Assembly (NCBI RefSeq): GCF_044360475.1 | Contig: NZ_CP043494.1 | Location: forward strand, 2,790,001 to 2,854,000 | DNA: 64,000 nucleotides | Direction: 5' to 3' | Source of the DNA: Archangium minus | Lineage (GTDB): Bacteria; Myxococcota; Myxococcia; Myxococcales; Myxococcaceae | In this document: positions 31,696 through 41,572 of the stretch, one piece after another | Numbering within the stretch: the stretch's first letter is position 1 | How the letters are laid out: each line of letters begins with the position of its first letter | The notes under the pieces: model-generated | Database searches by the model: none | The model's input: only the letters and a program-made list of their open reading frames with translations | Told to the model about the DNA's origin: nothing | Position numbers and translations under genes: made by a program

Positions 31696-34101
31696 TCAGG
31701 CGCTCCGGGCGAGGGCCCTCCCAGTGGACGCGCGAGCCACCTCGAGGACATCGGCGAGCACGCCCGCGGCGGTGACGGCGCCTCCCGCTCCCGCGCCCTG
31801 CACGAGCAGGGGCCACTCGGTGTGTCGCTCGGTGGTGAAGGCCACGAAGGCCTCCGAGCCCCTCAGTCGCGCCGCCGGGTGCTCCTGCGGCACGGCGATG
31901 GGGCCGACCTTCAGCACCGGAAGCTGTCCCTCCTTCGCGGGGGGCTCGACGCGCGCCAGGTAACGCAGCACGCGGCGCTCGGCGCGCAGGCCCTCGATGC
32001 GAGAGGCGAACGCCTTGTCCCACGCCTCCAGCGACGTCAGGAAGCGCTCCACGTCGTCCTCCGCGAGCAGTTGTTTCGGGACGAAGGGCTCCACCTCGAC
32101 GTCCTCCTGCGACACCACGAGCCCCAGCTCTCGCGCGAGGATGAGCGCCTTGCGCGCGACATCCAGCCCCAGCAGGTCATCGCGCGGGTGGGGCTCGGTG
32201 TAGCCGCGCTCACGCGCGAGGCGGACCGCCTTGGAGAGTGGCAGGCCTTGCGTGAGCTGGTCACACAGAAAGCCCAGCGTCCCGGACAGACAGCCCTCGA
32301 TGAGGCGCACCCGGTCCCCCGTGCGCACCAGGTCCGCGAGTGTGCGGATGACGGGGAGGCTCGCGCCGACGGTGGTCTCGTAGTGCCAGGCTCGTTGGTT
32401 CGCCCGGGCCGTGCTGAAGAGCTGCTCCCGCGACTCCCAGGGCAGCGCCAGCGGCTTCTTGTTCGCCGTGACCACGTGGATGCCCCGCTTGAAGGCCTCT
32501 GCGTACAGGAAGCCCATTCCATCTGCCGCGGTGCAGTCCACGAGCACCGGCGTGGGGAGCCGGCGCAGTCGCTCGAGCACGTCCAGCACGTCCCCAGGCC
32601 CCGAGCCGCTTCGCTGTGTCTGGTCGAGCCGCTCGCGCCACTGGTTCAGCGGGACGCCTCGCGTGTCGAAGAGCAGGTGCCGGGTGTCGACAATGCCTGT
32701 CACGCGGAGCTGCGCCCCGTGCTCGCGCGCCAGCACGGACTGTTGGGAGCGGAGCTGCTCCAGCAGGTTGCCTCCGACGGTGCCCCGCCCCAGCAGGAGC
32801 AGGTTCACCTCCGTGAGGGGCTCCACCGCCTGCGCGCGGGAGCCTCCACCGCCCCCTGGGGGCAGGGCGAGTGCACGCCGCAGCAGCGCGTCGAGCCGTC
32901 CCCACTCGATGAGGAAGCCGTCGTGTCCGTGGATGCTGGAGATCTCCGCGTACTCCGCGTGCTGTCCCTGGGCACGCAGGCGCTCCGCGAGCTTCTTCAT
33001 GTGCTCGGGGTAGAAGAGCTGGTCGTTGTCGATGCCCACGGCCAGGGTGCTCGCCCGAATGCGTGAGATGCCCCACGTCCCGTCCGGCTCACCCTGGGGC
33101 GCGCGCGACAGGTCGTGGTGATCCATGGCTCCCAGCAGCGCGAGGTACGACTGCGCGTCGAAGCGCGCCCGCAGCTTCTGGCCCTGGTACTCGAGGTAGC
33201 TCTGCATGGGATAGAGCGCGCGCGAGGACCAGCCCGGGTTCTTCCCGTGGCGCGAGTCCAGGCCCGGCTCCGCCCGGTAGGTGAGCATGGCGAGCTGCCG
33301 CGCCAGCTCCAGGCCTCGTGCGGGCGCCTCTGGGAACTCCGGGTCCAGGAGCAGCGCCTGTCGGGCGACGTGGTTCCATCCCACCACCCACGTGCTCGCC
33401 TCCGCCGCGGCGGCAATGGGCACCATGCGCTCAAAGCGCTCCGGGTCCAGCACCGCCAGGCACAGGAGGATCATCCCTCCCAGCGAGCCGCCCGTGACGA
33501 GTGACACCCGCTCGATGCCCAGCGCGTCCAGCGCCTGCAGGATGGCGCGCGCCTGGTCCCACGGGGTGATGGTGGCCGGGAGCTGGTGCTCGTTGAGCCG
33601 CAGGTCTCCCTTGGCCAGCGGCTCAGGAGGGCTGAACCGGCTGTCGTCCACGCGCCGCGGGAAGCCTTCGTCCGCCGGGCCCGAGCTCCCGTAACAGGAG
33701 CCCAGGTTGTTGAAGCACAGAAGTCGCACCCTCTCCGGGTCGAACACCTTGCCCGGGCCGATGACCGGCTCCCACCAGCCTCCCGCGCCTCCCGCTCGCA
33801 TGTCTCCCGTGAGCGCGTGGACCAGGAGGACGGTGGGCACCGAGTTGTCTGGACGCGCGGGCCCGTTCGGGCGCGGGGTTTCCGCGAGCGCTTGGAGCTC
33901 TTCCTTCGTCCGGCGCACGACCCGCAGGGTGTTCTCGCGCACCTTCTCCTCGGGAAGGATGTGGGCTCGCGAGCGCAGCCACGGCAGGTCCTGCTCGGGT
34001 CCCCACCACCAGCCTCTCGCAACGTGGGACGTGACACGGGCTCCTGCTTCGAGCGGCAGGTCAGGGAGCGGGAGATCGAAGACGCCTGGTGGGGGGGTCA
34101 T
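31696..34101 (-). CDS. homoserine O-acetyltransferase / homoserine dehydrogenase fusion
   Basis: An 801-residue bifunctional protein. Residues 1 to about 415 are MetX, an alpha/beta-hydrolase acyltransferase: nucleophile Ser206 in TGGSLGGM, Asp360 in GIDNDQLFYP and His393 in HGHDGF. A GGGGG linker leads to homoserine dehydrogenase (about 430-790) with the dinucleotide motif LLGRGTVGG, TANKKPLA and TEPHPRDDLLGLDVARK of the ThrA/MetL type. No aspartate kinase or ACT domain is attached. Together the two halves reduce aspartate semialdehyde to homoserine and activate it by acetylation. metY lies just upstream, so O-acetylhomoserine is passed to the next enzyme. Linker length argues for a true fusion rather than a sequencing join. 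Confidence 0.92.
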   Translation of the reverse strand: MTPPPGVFDLPLPDLPLEAGARVTSHVARGWWWGPEQDLPWLRSRAHILPEEKVRENTLRVVRRTKEELQALAETPRPNGPARPDNSVPTVLLVHALTGDMRAGGAGGWWEPVIGPGKVFDPERVRLLCFNNLGSCYGSSGPADEGFPRRVDDSRFSPPEPLAKGDLRLNEHQLPATITPWDQARAILQALDALGIERVSLVTGGSLGGMILLCLAVLDPERFERMVPIAAAAEASTWVVGWNHVARQALLLDPEFPEAPARGLELARQLAMLTYRAEPGLDSRHGKNPGWSSRALYPMQSYLEYQGQKLRARFDAQSYLALLGAMDHHDLSRAPQGEPDGTWGISRIRASTLAVGIDNDQLFYPEHMKKLAERLRAQGQHAEYAEISSIHGHDGFLIEWGRLDALLRRALALPPGGGGGSRAQAVEPLTEVNLLLLGRGTVGGNLLEQLRSQQSVLAREHGAQLRVTGIVDTRHLLFDTRGVPLNQWRERLDQTQRSGSGPGDVLDVLERLRRLPTPVLVDCTAADGMGFLYAEAFKRGIHVVTANKKPLALPWESREQLFSTARANQRAWHYETTVGASLPVIRTLADLVRTGDRVRLIEGCLSGTLGFLCDQLTQGLPLSKAVRLARERGYTEPHPRDDLLGLDVARKALILARELGLVVSQEDVEVEPFVPKQLLAEDDVERFLTSLEAWDKAFASRIEGLRAERRVLRYLARVEPPAKEGQLPVLKVGPIAVPQEHPAARLRGSEAFVAFTTERHTEWPLLVQGAGAGGAVTAAGVLADVLEVARASTGRALARSA

Positions 34102-34159
34102 GGCTGGAGTTCCTGCTGGGGATTCGTTTGGGGAAACAGGGGGTGAGGACGGGGACGCT

Positions 34160-34197
34160 TACCCTCACCCCGTCCCTCTCCCAGAGGGAGAGGGGTA
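34160..34197. repeat. dispersed hairpin repeat, copy 1
   Basis: TACCCTCACCC followed by a stem CCCTCTCCC-AGA-GGGAGAGGG. Two more copies lie at 42514-42550 and 49295-49335. This one sits between metY and the metX fusion, where it could lower readthrough or stabilise the upstream message. Confidence 0.75.
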
Positions 34198-34205
34198 GTG
34201 GGGAC

Positions 34206-35495
34206 TCAGGCCGCCGAGAGCGCCTGGTCCAGGTCCGCGATGATGTCGTCGATGTGCTCGATTCCCACCGACAGCCGCACCAGTCCGTCTGACACTCCCG
34301 TGCTCTGCCGCTCCTCCGTCGTCAGCTGCTGGTGCGTCGTGCTCGCCGGGTGGATGATGAGCGAGCGCGTGTCGCCGATGTTCGCCAGCAGGCTCCACAG
34401 CTTCACGCCATCGATGAGCTTCCGCCCCGCGTCCACGCCACCGCGCACACCGAACGTCACCAGGCCGCCCGCTCCGTTGCGCAGGTACTTCTTCGCGTTC
34501 GCGAAGGACGGATCTTCCTCCAGGCCCGGGTAGCGCACCCACTCCACCTTCGGGTGATTCTTCAGCCACTTCGCCACCGCCAGCGCGTTCTCCGAGTGGC
34601 GCTGCACGCGCAGCTTCAGCGTCTCCAGTCCCAGGATGAAGGCGTGCGCGTTGAACGGGCTCAGCGAGGGGCCCAGGTCACGTAGGCCCTCCAGCCGCGC
34701 CTTGCCAATGTACGCCGCCGGCCCGAGCGCCTCGTGGAGGATGAGCCCGTGGTAGCTCGGGTTGGGCTCGGTGAACTCGGGGAAGCGGCCGTTGTTCCAG
34801 GGGAAGGTGCCGCCGTCCACGATGACGCCGCCAATCGACGTGCCGTGGCCGCCGATGTACTTCGTCGCGCTGTGCACCACGATGTTCGCCCCGTGGCGCA
34901 GCGGGTTGAAGAGCGCCGGCGACAGCGCCGTGTTGTCCACGATGAGCGGAATGCCCGCCGCCCGAGCAATCTCCCCCAGCTTCTCGAAGTCCGGCACGTC
35001 CAGGCGCGGGTTGCCGACGGCCTCGATGTAGAGCGCCTTCGTCTTCGGCCCGATGGCCGCGCGCACCGAGTCCGGGTTGTTCGCATCCACGAAGCGCGCC
35101 TGGATGCCCAGCCGCGGCAGCGTCACCTTGAAGAGGTTGTACGTCCCTCCGTAGAGGCTCGTGCCCGTGACGAACTCATCACCCGCCTTGAGGATGTTGA
35201 GCAGCGCGAGCGTCTCCGCCGCCTGGCCCGACGCCACCGCCAGCGCTCCCACTCCGCCCTCGAGCGCGGCAATGCGCTTCTCGAAGACGTCCGTCGTGGG
35301 GTTCATGATGCGCGTGTAGATGTTGCCCGGCTCCTTGAGCGCGAACAGGTCCGCCGCGTGCTGCGCGTTGCGGAAGCGGTAGCTCGTCGTCTGGTAGATG
35401 GGCACGGCGCGCGAGCCGGTGGTCGGGTCCGGCTCGTAGCCCGCGTGCAGGGCCAGCGTCTCGAAGTTCTTCGACTGCGACGGGGGAGTGCTCAT
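34206..35495 (-). CDS. metY: O-acetylhomoserine sulfhydrylase
   Basis: A 429-residue PLP enzyme of the Cys/Met gamma-family. FETLALHAGYEPDPTTGSRAVP at the N-terminus is cut here for length, but the block SRAVPIYQTTSYRF, the YTRIMNPTTDVFEKRIAALEGG signature, the PLP-lysine motif HSATKYIGGHGT and the C-terminal SVGIEHIDDIIADL are all typical of MetY. It replaces the acetyl group of O-acetylhomoserine with sulfide to give homocysteine. It precedes the metX-hom fusion, 104 bases apart, and has a structured 5' leader of about 200 bases with its own promoter candidate. GAGGAG is 8 bases before the ATG. Confidence 0.95.
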   Translation of the reverse strand: MSTPPSQSKNFETLALHAGYEPDPTTGSRAVPIYQTTSYRFRNAQHAADLFALKEPGNIYTRIMNPTTDVFEKRIAALEGGVGALAVASGQAAETLALLNILKAGDEFVTGTSLYGGTYNLFKVTLPRLGIQARFVDANNPDSVRAAIGPKTKALYIEAVGNPRLDVPDFEKLGEIARAAGIPLIVDNTALSPALFNPLRHGANIVVHSATKYIGGHGTSIGGVIVDGGTFPWNNGRFPEFTEPNPSYHGLILHEALGPAAYIGKARLEGLRDLGPSLSPFNAHAFILGLETLKLRVQRHSENALAVAKWLKNHPKVEWVRYPGLEEDPSFANAKKYLRNGAGGLVTFGVRGGVDAGRKLIDGVKLWSLLANIGDTRSLIIHPASTTHQQLTTEERQSTGVSDGLVRLSVGIEHIDDIIADLDQALSAA

Positions 35496-35554
35496 GGGGT
35501 GCTCCTCGGGTGGGCTGAAGTCGCCACGAGGGCACCGGGGGGCCTGATGCGACA

Positions 35555-35645
35555 GAGCCCACCGACCCTCGCGGGTAGGGTGGGCTCCGCTCTTTCGCCA
35601 CGGGTCGACGGACGTCTGTCAACCGGCGGCGGGCGGAAGCCCACC
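35555..35645 (-). promoter_or_regulatory. leader RNA with competing hairpins upstream of metY
   Basis: Read on the minus strand, segment A (35645-35633, GGTGGGCTTCCGC) can pair with B (35590-35579, GCGGAGCCCACC) apart from one bulged base. Segment B can instead pair perfectly over 9 bases with C (35563-35555, GGTGGGCTC), enclosing a small ACCC-GCGA-GGGT stem. A third hairpin lies between A and B (GCCGC...GTGGC outside, TTGAC...GTCGA inside). Mutually exclusive A:B and B:C pairing is the layout of a riboswitch or attenuator. The sequence does not fit the SAM-I, SAM-II or SAH consensus that I know. No T-run follows C, so control may be on translation or by Rho. Confidence 0.55.
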
Positions 35646-35700
35646 ACTCGGCATCCACATTCGACAATGGGCGAAGGGCGCGAAGGTCATTGCGAGCTGC

Positions 35701-35757
35701 AACATGGCCCGTATCCGCCATGGTGTCAAGACATCCGTTATACAGGACGTCCGTTAT
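35701..35757 (-). promoter_or_regulatory. candidate metY promoter with paired direct repeats
   Basis: On the minus strand TTGACA (35729-35724) is followed after 17 bases by CATGTT (35706-35701), a plausible -35/-10 pair with a weak -10. Two 12-base direct repeats lie directly upstream (35746-35757 and 35730-35741; GACGTCCGTTAT and GACATCCGTTAT on the plus strand, 11 of 12 identical, 16 bases apart). They look like tandem operator sites for an unknown regulator. A 9-bp inverted repeat (ATCCGCCAT/ATGGCGGAT) flanks the whole block. Confidence 0.45.
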
Positions 35758-35792
35758 GGCGGATGGGTCACGGAAGGGAGCTGCCGCTGGCC

Positions 35793-37469
35793 ATGAAGCA
35801 GCCGAGCGAGCGTCAGCAGCCACCAACCGAACAGGTGGGGCAGCCGAGTCTGGCCGGGGATTGGACTCACCCTGAATCAGGGTGTCACTATGAGAGAGTG
35901 AGCCCCCCTGCTTCGCCTGTCCCTCCCCCGGGGACCACCACCGCATCGGGCCGCTTCCTCGCGGTTAAACCCCTTTGGTTGGTACCTCCTCGGGTCGTCT
36001 TGCAGCGCCGTGCCTCCCGCACGTTGCTGATGCATGCGCTGAGGGCCACTTCGCGTGTGTTGTTGTTGTTGGCCACGGATGTCGCGGCCTTCCTCATGGC
36101 CCGCCTGGCGCTGGGTGTCGTGCAGACCAGCCACAAGCTGGAGCCCCTCGACGCGGCCACCCGCTGGGCCGTGCCCCCACTTGGCTCGGCCGGTGGTTGG
36201 CAGATGGGCGCCGCCCTCGTGGTGGGCCTGCTCATCGCGGGCGCCTATCACTCGGGAGATGACTGGCGCTCGTCGCGGCGCATCTTCAGCGGTGTCCTGC
36301 TCGCCGTGGGCCTCGTGCTCTGGCGCGACCTGTGGCTGCGTGGCATCGCGCCTGTGATTTTCCACTACGTCACCGCGGTGGTGGGCCTGAGCGCCTCCGT
36401 CATGGTGTCGCGCGCCCTGCTGGATCGGATCATCGCCCGGCTGATCCGCATGCCCGCCTTCCACTCGCCCGCGGAGCGGGTGATGTTGGTGGGGGACCCG
36501 GACGACCCCTCCTGCAAGAGGGTGCGCGAGCGCCTGGAGCACTTCGGCGTCCTGGAGGTGGTGGGGTGGGTCTCTCCCCACGTGCCCGTCCTCCCCGACG
36601 TGCCCGGCCCGGATCGGACCGAGGCGATCCTCGGCTCCGTGGATGACCTCTGGAACGTGCTGCAGCACAACTCCGTGGACACCGTGGTGATGTGCAGCCT
36701 GGTGGACGACGAGCAGCTCAAGCTGCTGATGGAGGCGGTGGTGTCCGCCGGCGTCCGGCTGCTGGCCGTGTCCCGCTACGATCGAATCGGCTGGGTGCGC
36801 CCCTCGCCCATCTCCTACCGCTCGCTGTCCTTCATGGAGCTGACGGTGCCCTCGCTGCGCGCGCAGCAACTGTGGGTCAAGCGGGGCATGGATTTGGTGT
36901 GCGCGGGGCTGGGGTTGTTGTTCATCTCGCCGCTGCTGACGCTCATTGCCATCGCCATCAAGCTCGACTCGCGCGGCCCCGTCTTCTTCGCTCAGGAGCG
37001 GGTGGGGCAGGGCGGCCGCACGTTCCGCATGCTCAAGTTCCGCACCATGCGGGTGGGGGCGGACGCGGAGAAGGCGAAGCTGGCCCACCTCAACACCAGC
37101 GGCGATGCGCGCCTGTTCAAGATTCCCAATGATCCGCGCGTCACCCGCGTGGGCGCCCTGTTGCGCAAGTGGAGCCTGGACGAGCTGCCCCAGCTCTTCA
37201 ACGTGATGCGCGGGGAGATGTCGCTGGTGGGGCCGCGGCCCTTCTTCGAGTCGGACCTGGCCAACTACCACGAGCACCACTTCGGCCGGCTGGGGGCCCT
37301 TCCGGGCATCACCGGCCTGTGGCAGGTCAGTGGCCGCAGCTCCATCACCGACTTCGAGGAGGTGGTCCGGCTCGACTGCGAGTACATCCACCGCTGGTCG
37401 CTCTGGCTGGACCTGGAGATCCTCCTCAAGACGTTGCCGGCTGTGCTGCGGCGCACCGGCGCTTACTGA
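35793..37469 (+). CDS. polysaccharide-initiating polyprenyl glycosylphosphotransferase
   Basis: A 558-residue membrane enzyme that transfers a sugar-phosphate to undecaprenyl phosphate, starting exopolysaccharide repeat-unit synthesis. Four N-terminal helices (from VLLLLATDVAAFLMARL to the helix at about residues 185-208) precede a CoA_binding_3-type cytosolic domain (RVMLVGDPDD). A fifth helix follows (GMDLVCAGLGLLFISPLLT), then the Bac_transf catalytic domain: RGPVFFAQERVGQGG, MLKFRTM, KWSLDELPQLFNVMRGEMS, VGPRPFF and LPGITGLWQVSGRS. Sequence style resembles myxobacterial EpsZ. ATG 35793 follows GGAAGGGAG at a long spacing; GTG 35898 is an alternative start. No other polysaccharide gene lies within the window. 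Confidence 0.92.
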   Translation: MKQPSERQQPPTEQVGQPSLAGDWTHPESGCHYERVSPPASPVPPPGTTTASGRFLAVKPLWLVPPRVVLQRRASRTLLMHALRATSRVLLLLATDVAAFLMARLALGVVQTSHKLEPLDAATRWAVPPLGSAGGWQMGAALVVGLLIAGAYHSGDDWRSSRRIFSGVLLAVGLVLWRDLWLRGIAPVIFHYVTAVVGLSASVMVSRALLDRIIARLIRMPAFHSPAERVMLVGDPDDPSCKRVRERLEHFGVLEVVGWVSPHVPVLPDVPGPDRTEAILGSVDDLWNVLQHNSVDTVVMCSLVDDEQLKLLMEAVVSAGVRLLAVSRYDRIGWVRPSPISYRSLSFMELTVPSLRAQQLWVKRGMDLVCAGLGLLFISPLLTLIAIAIKLDSRGPVFFAQERVGQGGRTFRMLKFRTMRVGADAEKAKLAHLNTSGDARLFKIPNDPRVTRVGALLRKWSLDELPQLFNVMRGEMSLVGPRPFFESDLANYHEHHFGRLGALPGITGLWQVSGRSSITDFEEVVRLDCEYIHRWSLWLDLEILLKTLPAVLRRTGAY

Positions 37470-38173
37470 GCGACGGCCACGTCCAGGGCGAGCTCGATCA
37501 TCTCGTCGAACGAGGTCTGGCGCGCCTCGGGGCTGAGCGCCTCGTGGGTGCGCAGGTGGTCGGAGACGGTGAGCAGCGCGAGCGCGCGGGCGCCGAACTC
37601 GGCCGCGACGCCGTACAGGCCGGCCACCTCCATCTCCACGGCGAGCATGCCCATGCGCTCGTGGACCTCGTAGGTCTGATGGGCCGGGCCGTAGAAGAGA
37701 TCCGAGGTGAAGACGGAGCCGGTGCGCACCACCTTCCCGCGGCGCTCGGCGGACTCCACCGCCAGGCGGGCCAGGGAGAAGTCGGCCACAGCGGGGAAGT
37801 CGAAGCCCTGCAGGCGCATGCGATTCACGTTGGAGTCGGTACCGGCGGCGAGCGCGACGATGACCTCGCGCAGCTTCACGTCCGGGCGCAGGGCGCCGCA
37901 GCTGCCCACGCGGATGAGGACGCGGGCGCCGTACTGCTGGATGAGCTCGGTGGCGTAGATGGAGATGGAGGGAATCCCCATTCCATGGCCCATGACGGAG
38001 ATCTTCCGGCCGCGGTTGGTGCCCGTGAAGCCGAGCATGTTGCGGACCGAGGTGACTTCGCGCGCGTCCTGGAGGAAGCGCTGGGCGATGTAGCGGGCGC
38101 GCAGCGGGTCGCCGGGCATGAGGACCACGTCGGCGAAGTCTCCCGGTGCGGCGGAGATGTGGGGGGTAGGCAT
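37463..38173 (-). CDS. deoD: purine nucleoside phosphorylase, DeoD type
   Basis: A 236-residue hexameric-type phosphorylase that cleaves purine (deoxy)nucleosides to base and (deoxy)ribose 1-phosphate. MPTPHISAAPGDFADVVLMPGDPLRA is cut here but the conserved elements MPGDPLRARYIA, GMGIPSISIYATEL, RVGSCGA, EMEVAGLYGVA (purine/ribose Glu-Met-Glu) and TVSDHL (catalytic Asp) are all present. Length equals the E. coli enzyme. ATG 38173 is chosen over upstream in-frame starts. Its 3' end overlaps the glycosyltransferase 3' end by 7 bases (convergent). Confidence 0.95.
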   Translation of the reverse strand: MPTPHISAAPGDFADVVLMPGDPLRARYIAQRFLQDAREVTSVRNMLGFTGTNRGRKISVMGHGMGIPSISIYATELIQQYGARVLIRVGSCGALRPDVKLREVIVALAAGTDSNVNRMRLQGFDFPAVADFSLARLAVESAERRGKVVRTGSVFTSDLFYGPAHQTYEVHERMGMLAVEMEVAGLYGVAAEFGARALALLTVSDHLRTHEALSPEARQTSFDEMIELALDVAVAQ

Positions 38174-38219
38174 GGCGCGGAGCATAGCCCCTCCAGAGTT
38201 CCGCGCGGGAGCCAGGGGT

Positions 38220-38819
38220 TCAGGCACCCCGGCGGAAGGCGTGGCCCTCGCCCCAGCCGTTGGCGGGCCAGAAGCGGATGCCCTCGGGGGCGGTGGCCAG
38301 GATGGCGTTCACCACGGGCTGGGCGAAGACATAGGTGGACGAGGACTCGGCCAGGCGGAACAGCAGCCGCCGCTCTGGAGGAACCTCGTCAATGGCCTTC
38401 ATGTCCAGTACGAGCCGGCGGATGCTCAGGAGGTATCGGGAATCCTCCTCGTCCTCCGTGATGTCCGAGGCGGCCCTGTCCACGCAGGCGATGAAGTTCC
38501 AGACGTTGAGGATGAAGTAGGGGTACTCGCGCGTGGGGGTTTCCACCACGGCGGGTACCAGTTGCACGTCTGGCAGCTGCAACGCCTCGATGACCTGGGC
38601 CACCTTCCGGGTAAGGACGGGAAGAGGCAGTGAGAGGTGGTCGGCCATGATGGGGTTGCGGGGTTCGGGGCGGCCCAGCCGCAAGCGCACGGGAGTCGAC
38701 TCCGGCTCCACGAATTGCTTCGTGTGCAGTGAATGACGAGCGGGGCCATTGTCGGCGAAGGCGAGAAGAGGATGCGAGTCGTTGGAGGCGCGGCCGTGGA
38801 CGTAATAGGTGTGATTCAC
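38220..38819 (-). CDS. Imm11/DUF1629-like immunity protein
   Basis: A 199-residue protein starting at GTG 38819, overlapping the AHH gene stop by 4 bases (GTGA). The C-terminal half matches the Imm11 (DUF1629) pattern: YFILNVWNFIACVDRAASD, then RRLVLDMKAIDEVPPE, RLLFRLAESSSTYVFAQPVV and GIRFWP. This family neutralises polymorphic-toxin nucleases and is common next to AHH-type proteins in myxobacteria. The N-terminal 60 residues are less conserved. Longer readings on this strand (to 39299) overlap the nuclease gene and are shadows. Confidence 0.75.
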   Translation of the reverse strand: MNHTYYVHGRASNDSHPLLAFADNGPARHSLHTKQFVEPESTPVRLRLGRPEPRNPIMADHLSLPLPVLTRKVAQVIEALQLPDVQLVPAVVETPTREYPYFILNVWNFIACVDRAASDITEDEEDSRYLLSIRRLVLDMKAIDEVPPERRLLFRLAESSSTYVFAQPVVNAILATAPEGIRFWPANGWGEGHAFRRGA

Positions 38820-39592
38820 TTTCCGAGCTCCAGGGGCATGTCGTGAGGCGGTAGCTCCTTGTTCGTTCGCGCATGTCGCAGCCCATGACGCCGCTGGTGT
38901 GGGCAGCAGGGATTCTTGTTCTGCTCGTTCGCCTCCTTCTTGGCGCGCAGAGACTTCACCCCGCCGCAACCAGCACCTCCTGGCCCGTAGTCCTCGCCAT
39001 CCCACGTCAGCGTCCAACGGAACGCGCTCACTTCTCGCAAGATGTCCCGGCTCAGCCTGTCGAGCAGCGCGCGTACCCTGCCGGGCTTCATGCAGAATTC
39101 CCCGGAACGGACTCTCTCTTCCAGCTCTCGCAGCTTGTACTTGACGCCGTCGGGATACGAGAGGCTCGGCTCGTTGGCGTGGCCCGCCTTGTGGCTGCCC
39201 CGGTGCACCGGCACGCCTAGCTGGCACGCCAGTTCCATGTCGTGTGGCAGCATGACGCCGTTGTTCGCGTGGTTGATGCTGTAGGAGAACCGCGAGCACA
39301 CCTCCGGCCAGAACTCATCGTCCATGGCCTCGCCGCAGATGAGGTGGTGGGCGGCCAGCGAGAAGACGCCGGTGTACCAGGGGTGCTGTTCTCGCGAGGC
39401 GTCCCGAAGGATGTTGCGAGCCAGTGCGATGCTCGAGTCCACGGAGGTGCCTCCTCCCTCCATACTCGGATGGCTCTTCTTGTCCTTGCCGCAGTGGGCG
39501 CACGGGTCCGGTGGCGGCTCCCAGCGCGGGATTTCAGGAGCGGGGGCGCCTGTTTCGAGGCGGACGCGGCGTCCACGGAAGACGACTGCCAT
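38816..39592 (-). CDS. AHH-domain nuclease, toxin-like
   Basis: A 258-residue protein with the AHH nuclease signature, an HNH-like fold: LAAHHLICGEAM, then INHANNGVMLPHD and VPVHRGSHKAGH, giving the His, Asn and His positions expected of the active site. A CAHCGK Cys pair lies near residue 31 and a CCPHQ motif near the C-terminus, possibly metal sites. No signal peptide, VgrG, PAAR or Rhs region is fused, so this is a small stand-alone form. GGGAGGAG is just before the ATG. The neighbouring Imm11-like gene supports a toxin-immunity pair. Whether it is secreted is unknown. Confidence 0.8.
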   Translation of the reverse strand: MAVVFRGRRVRLETGAPAPEIPRWEPPPDPCAHCGKDKKSHPSMEGGGTSVDSSIALARNILRDASREQHPWYTGVFSLAAHHLICGEAMDDEFWPEVCSRFSYSINHANNGVMLPHDMELACQLGVPVHRGSHKAGHANEPSLSYPDGVKYKLRELEERVRSGEFCMKPGRVRALLDRLSRDILREVSAFRWTLTWDGEDYGPGGAGCGGVKSLRAKKEANEQNKNPCCPHQRRHGLRHARTNKELPPHDMPLELGK

Positions 39593-39734
39593 GATGCTCC
39601 TCCCTTGTGGGGGGGCACGGCTCGACGTGCTCCGGATTATTCATGGGTCAGACGCTCGCCCCAAAAGCGCACGGCTCCGGCTTGTGGGTTGGTTGACAGG
39701 GCCGGGGTGGCACACTTCGGCCGTGGCGTTCTCG

Positions 39735-39772
39735 AAAAGCGAAGGGCCCGGAACCCTCATGGTTCCGAGCCC
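39735..39772 (-). terminator. Rho-independent terminator of the P5C dehydrogenase gene
   Basis: A 12-bp stem with one G-T wobble (39744-39755 with 39761-39772), 5-base loop, followed on the minus strand by a T-rich TTCGCTTTT tract. It lies 34 bases past the stop of the minus-strand dehydrogenase gene. Confidence 0.8.
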
Positions 39773-39805
39773 TGGCTCACGTCCGGAGCGTCCTGCTTCC
39801 GGGTG

Positions 39806-41530
<1,725 letters not shown>

Positions 41531-41572
41531 ACCGCCGAACATCACATCCATCACCCAGACTGAGGGTTTCAC

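Noticed and set aside
35555..35645. SAM-I (S-box) riboswitch
   Set aside because: The P1-J1/2-P3 consensus and the GGCAACC-like core are not present and the loop between A and B is too short.
34734..35792. N-terminal extension of the glycosyltransferase frame
   Set aside because: This part overlaps metY on the other strand and has no similarity to the transferase; start placed at 35793 or 35898.
35179..35946. 255-codon frame through the metY leader
   Set aside because: Runs antisense-like through the promoter and the metY start in another frame; the metY frame has clear PLP-enzyme motifs.
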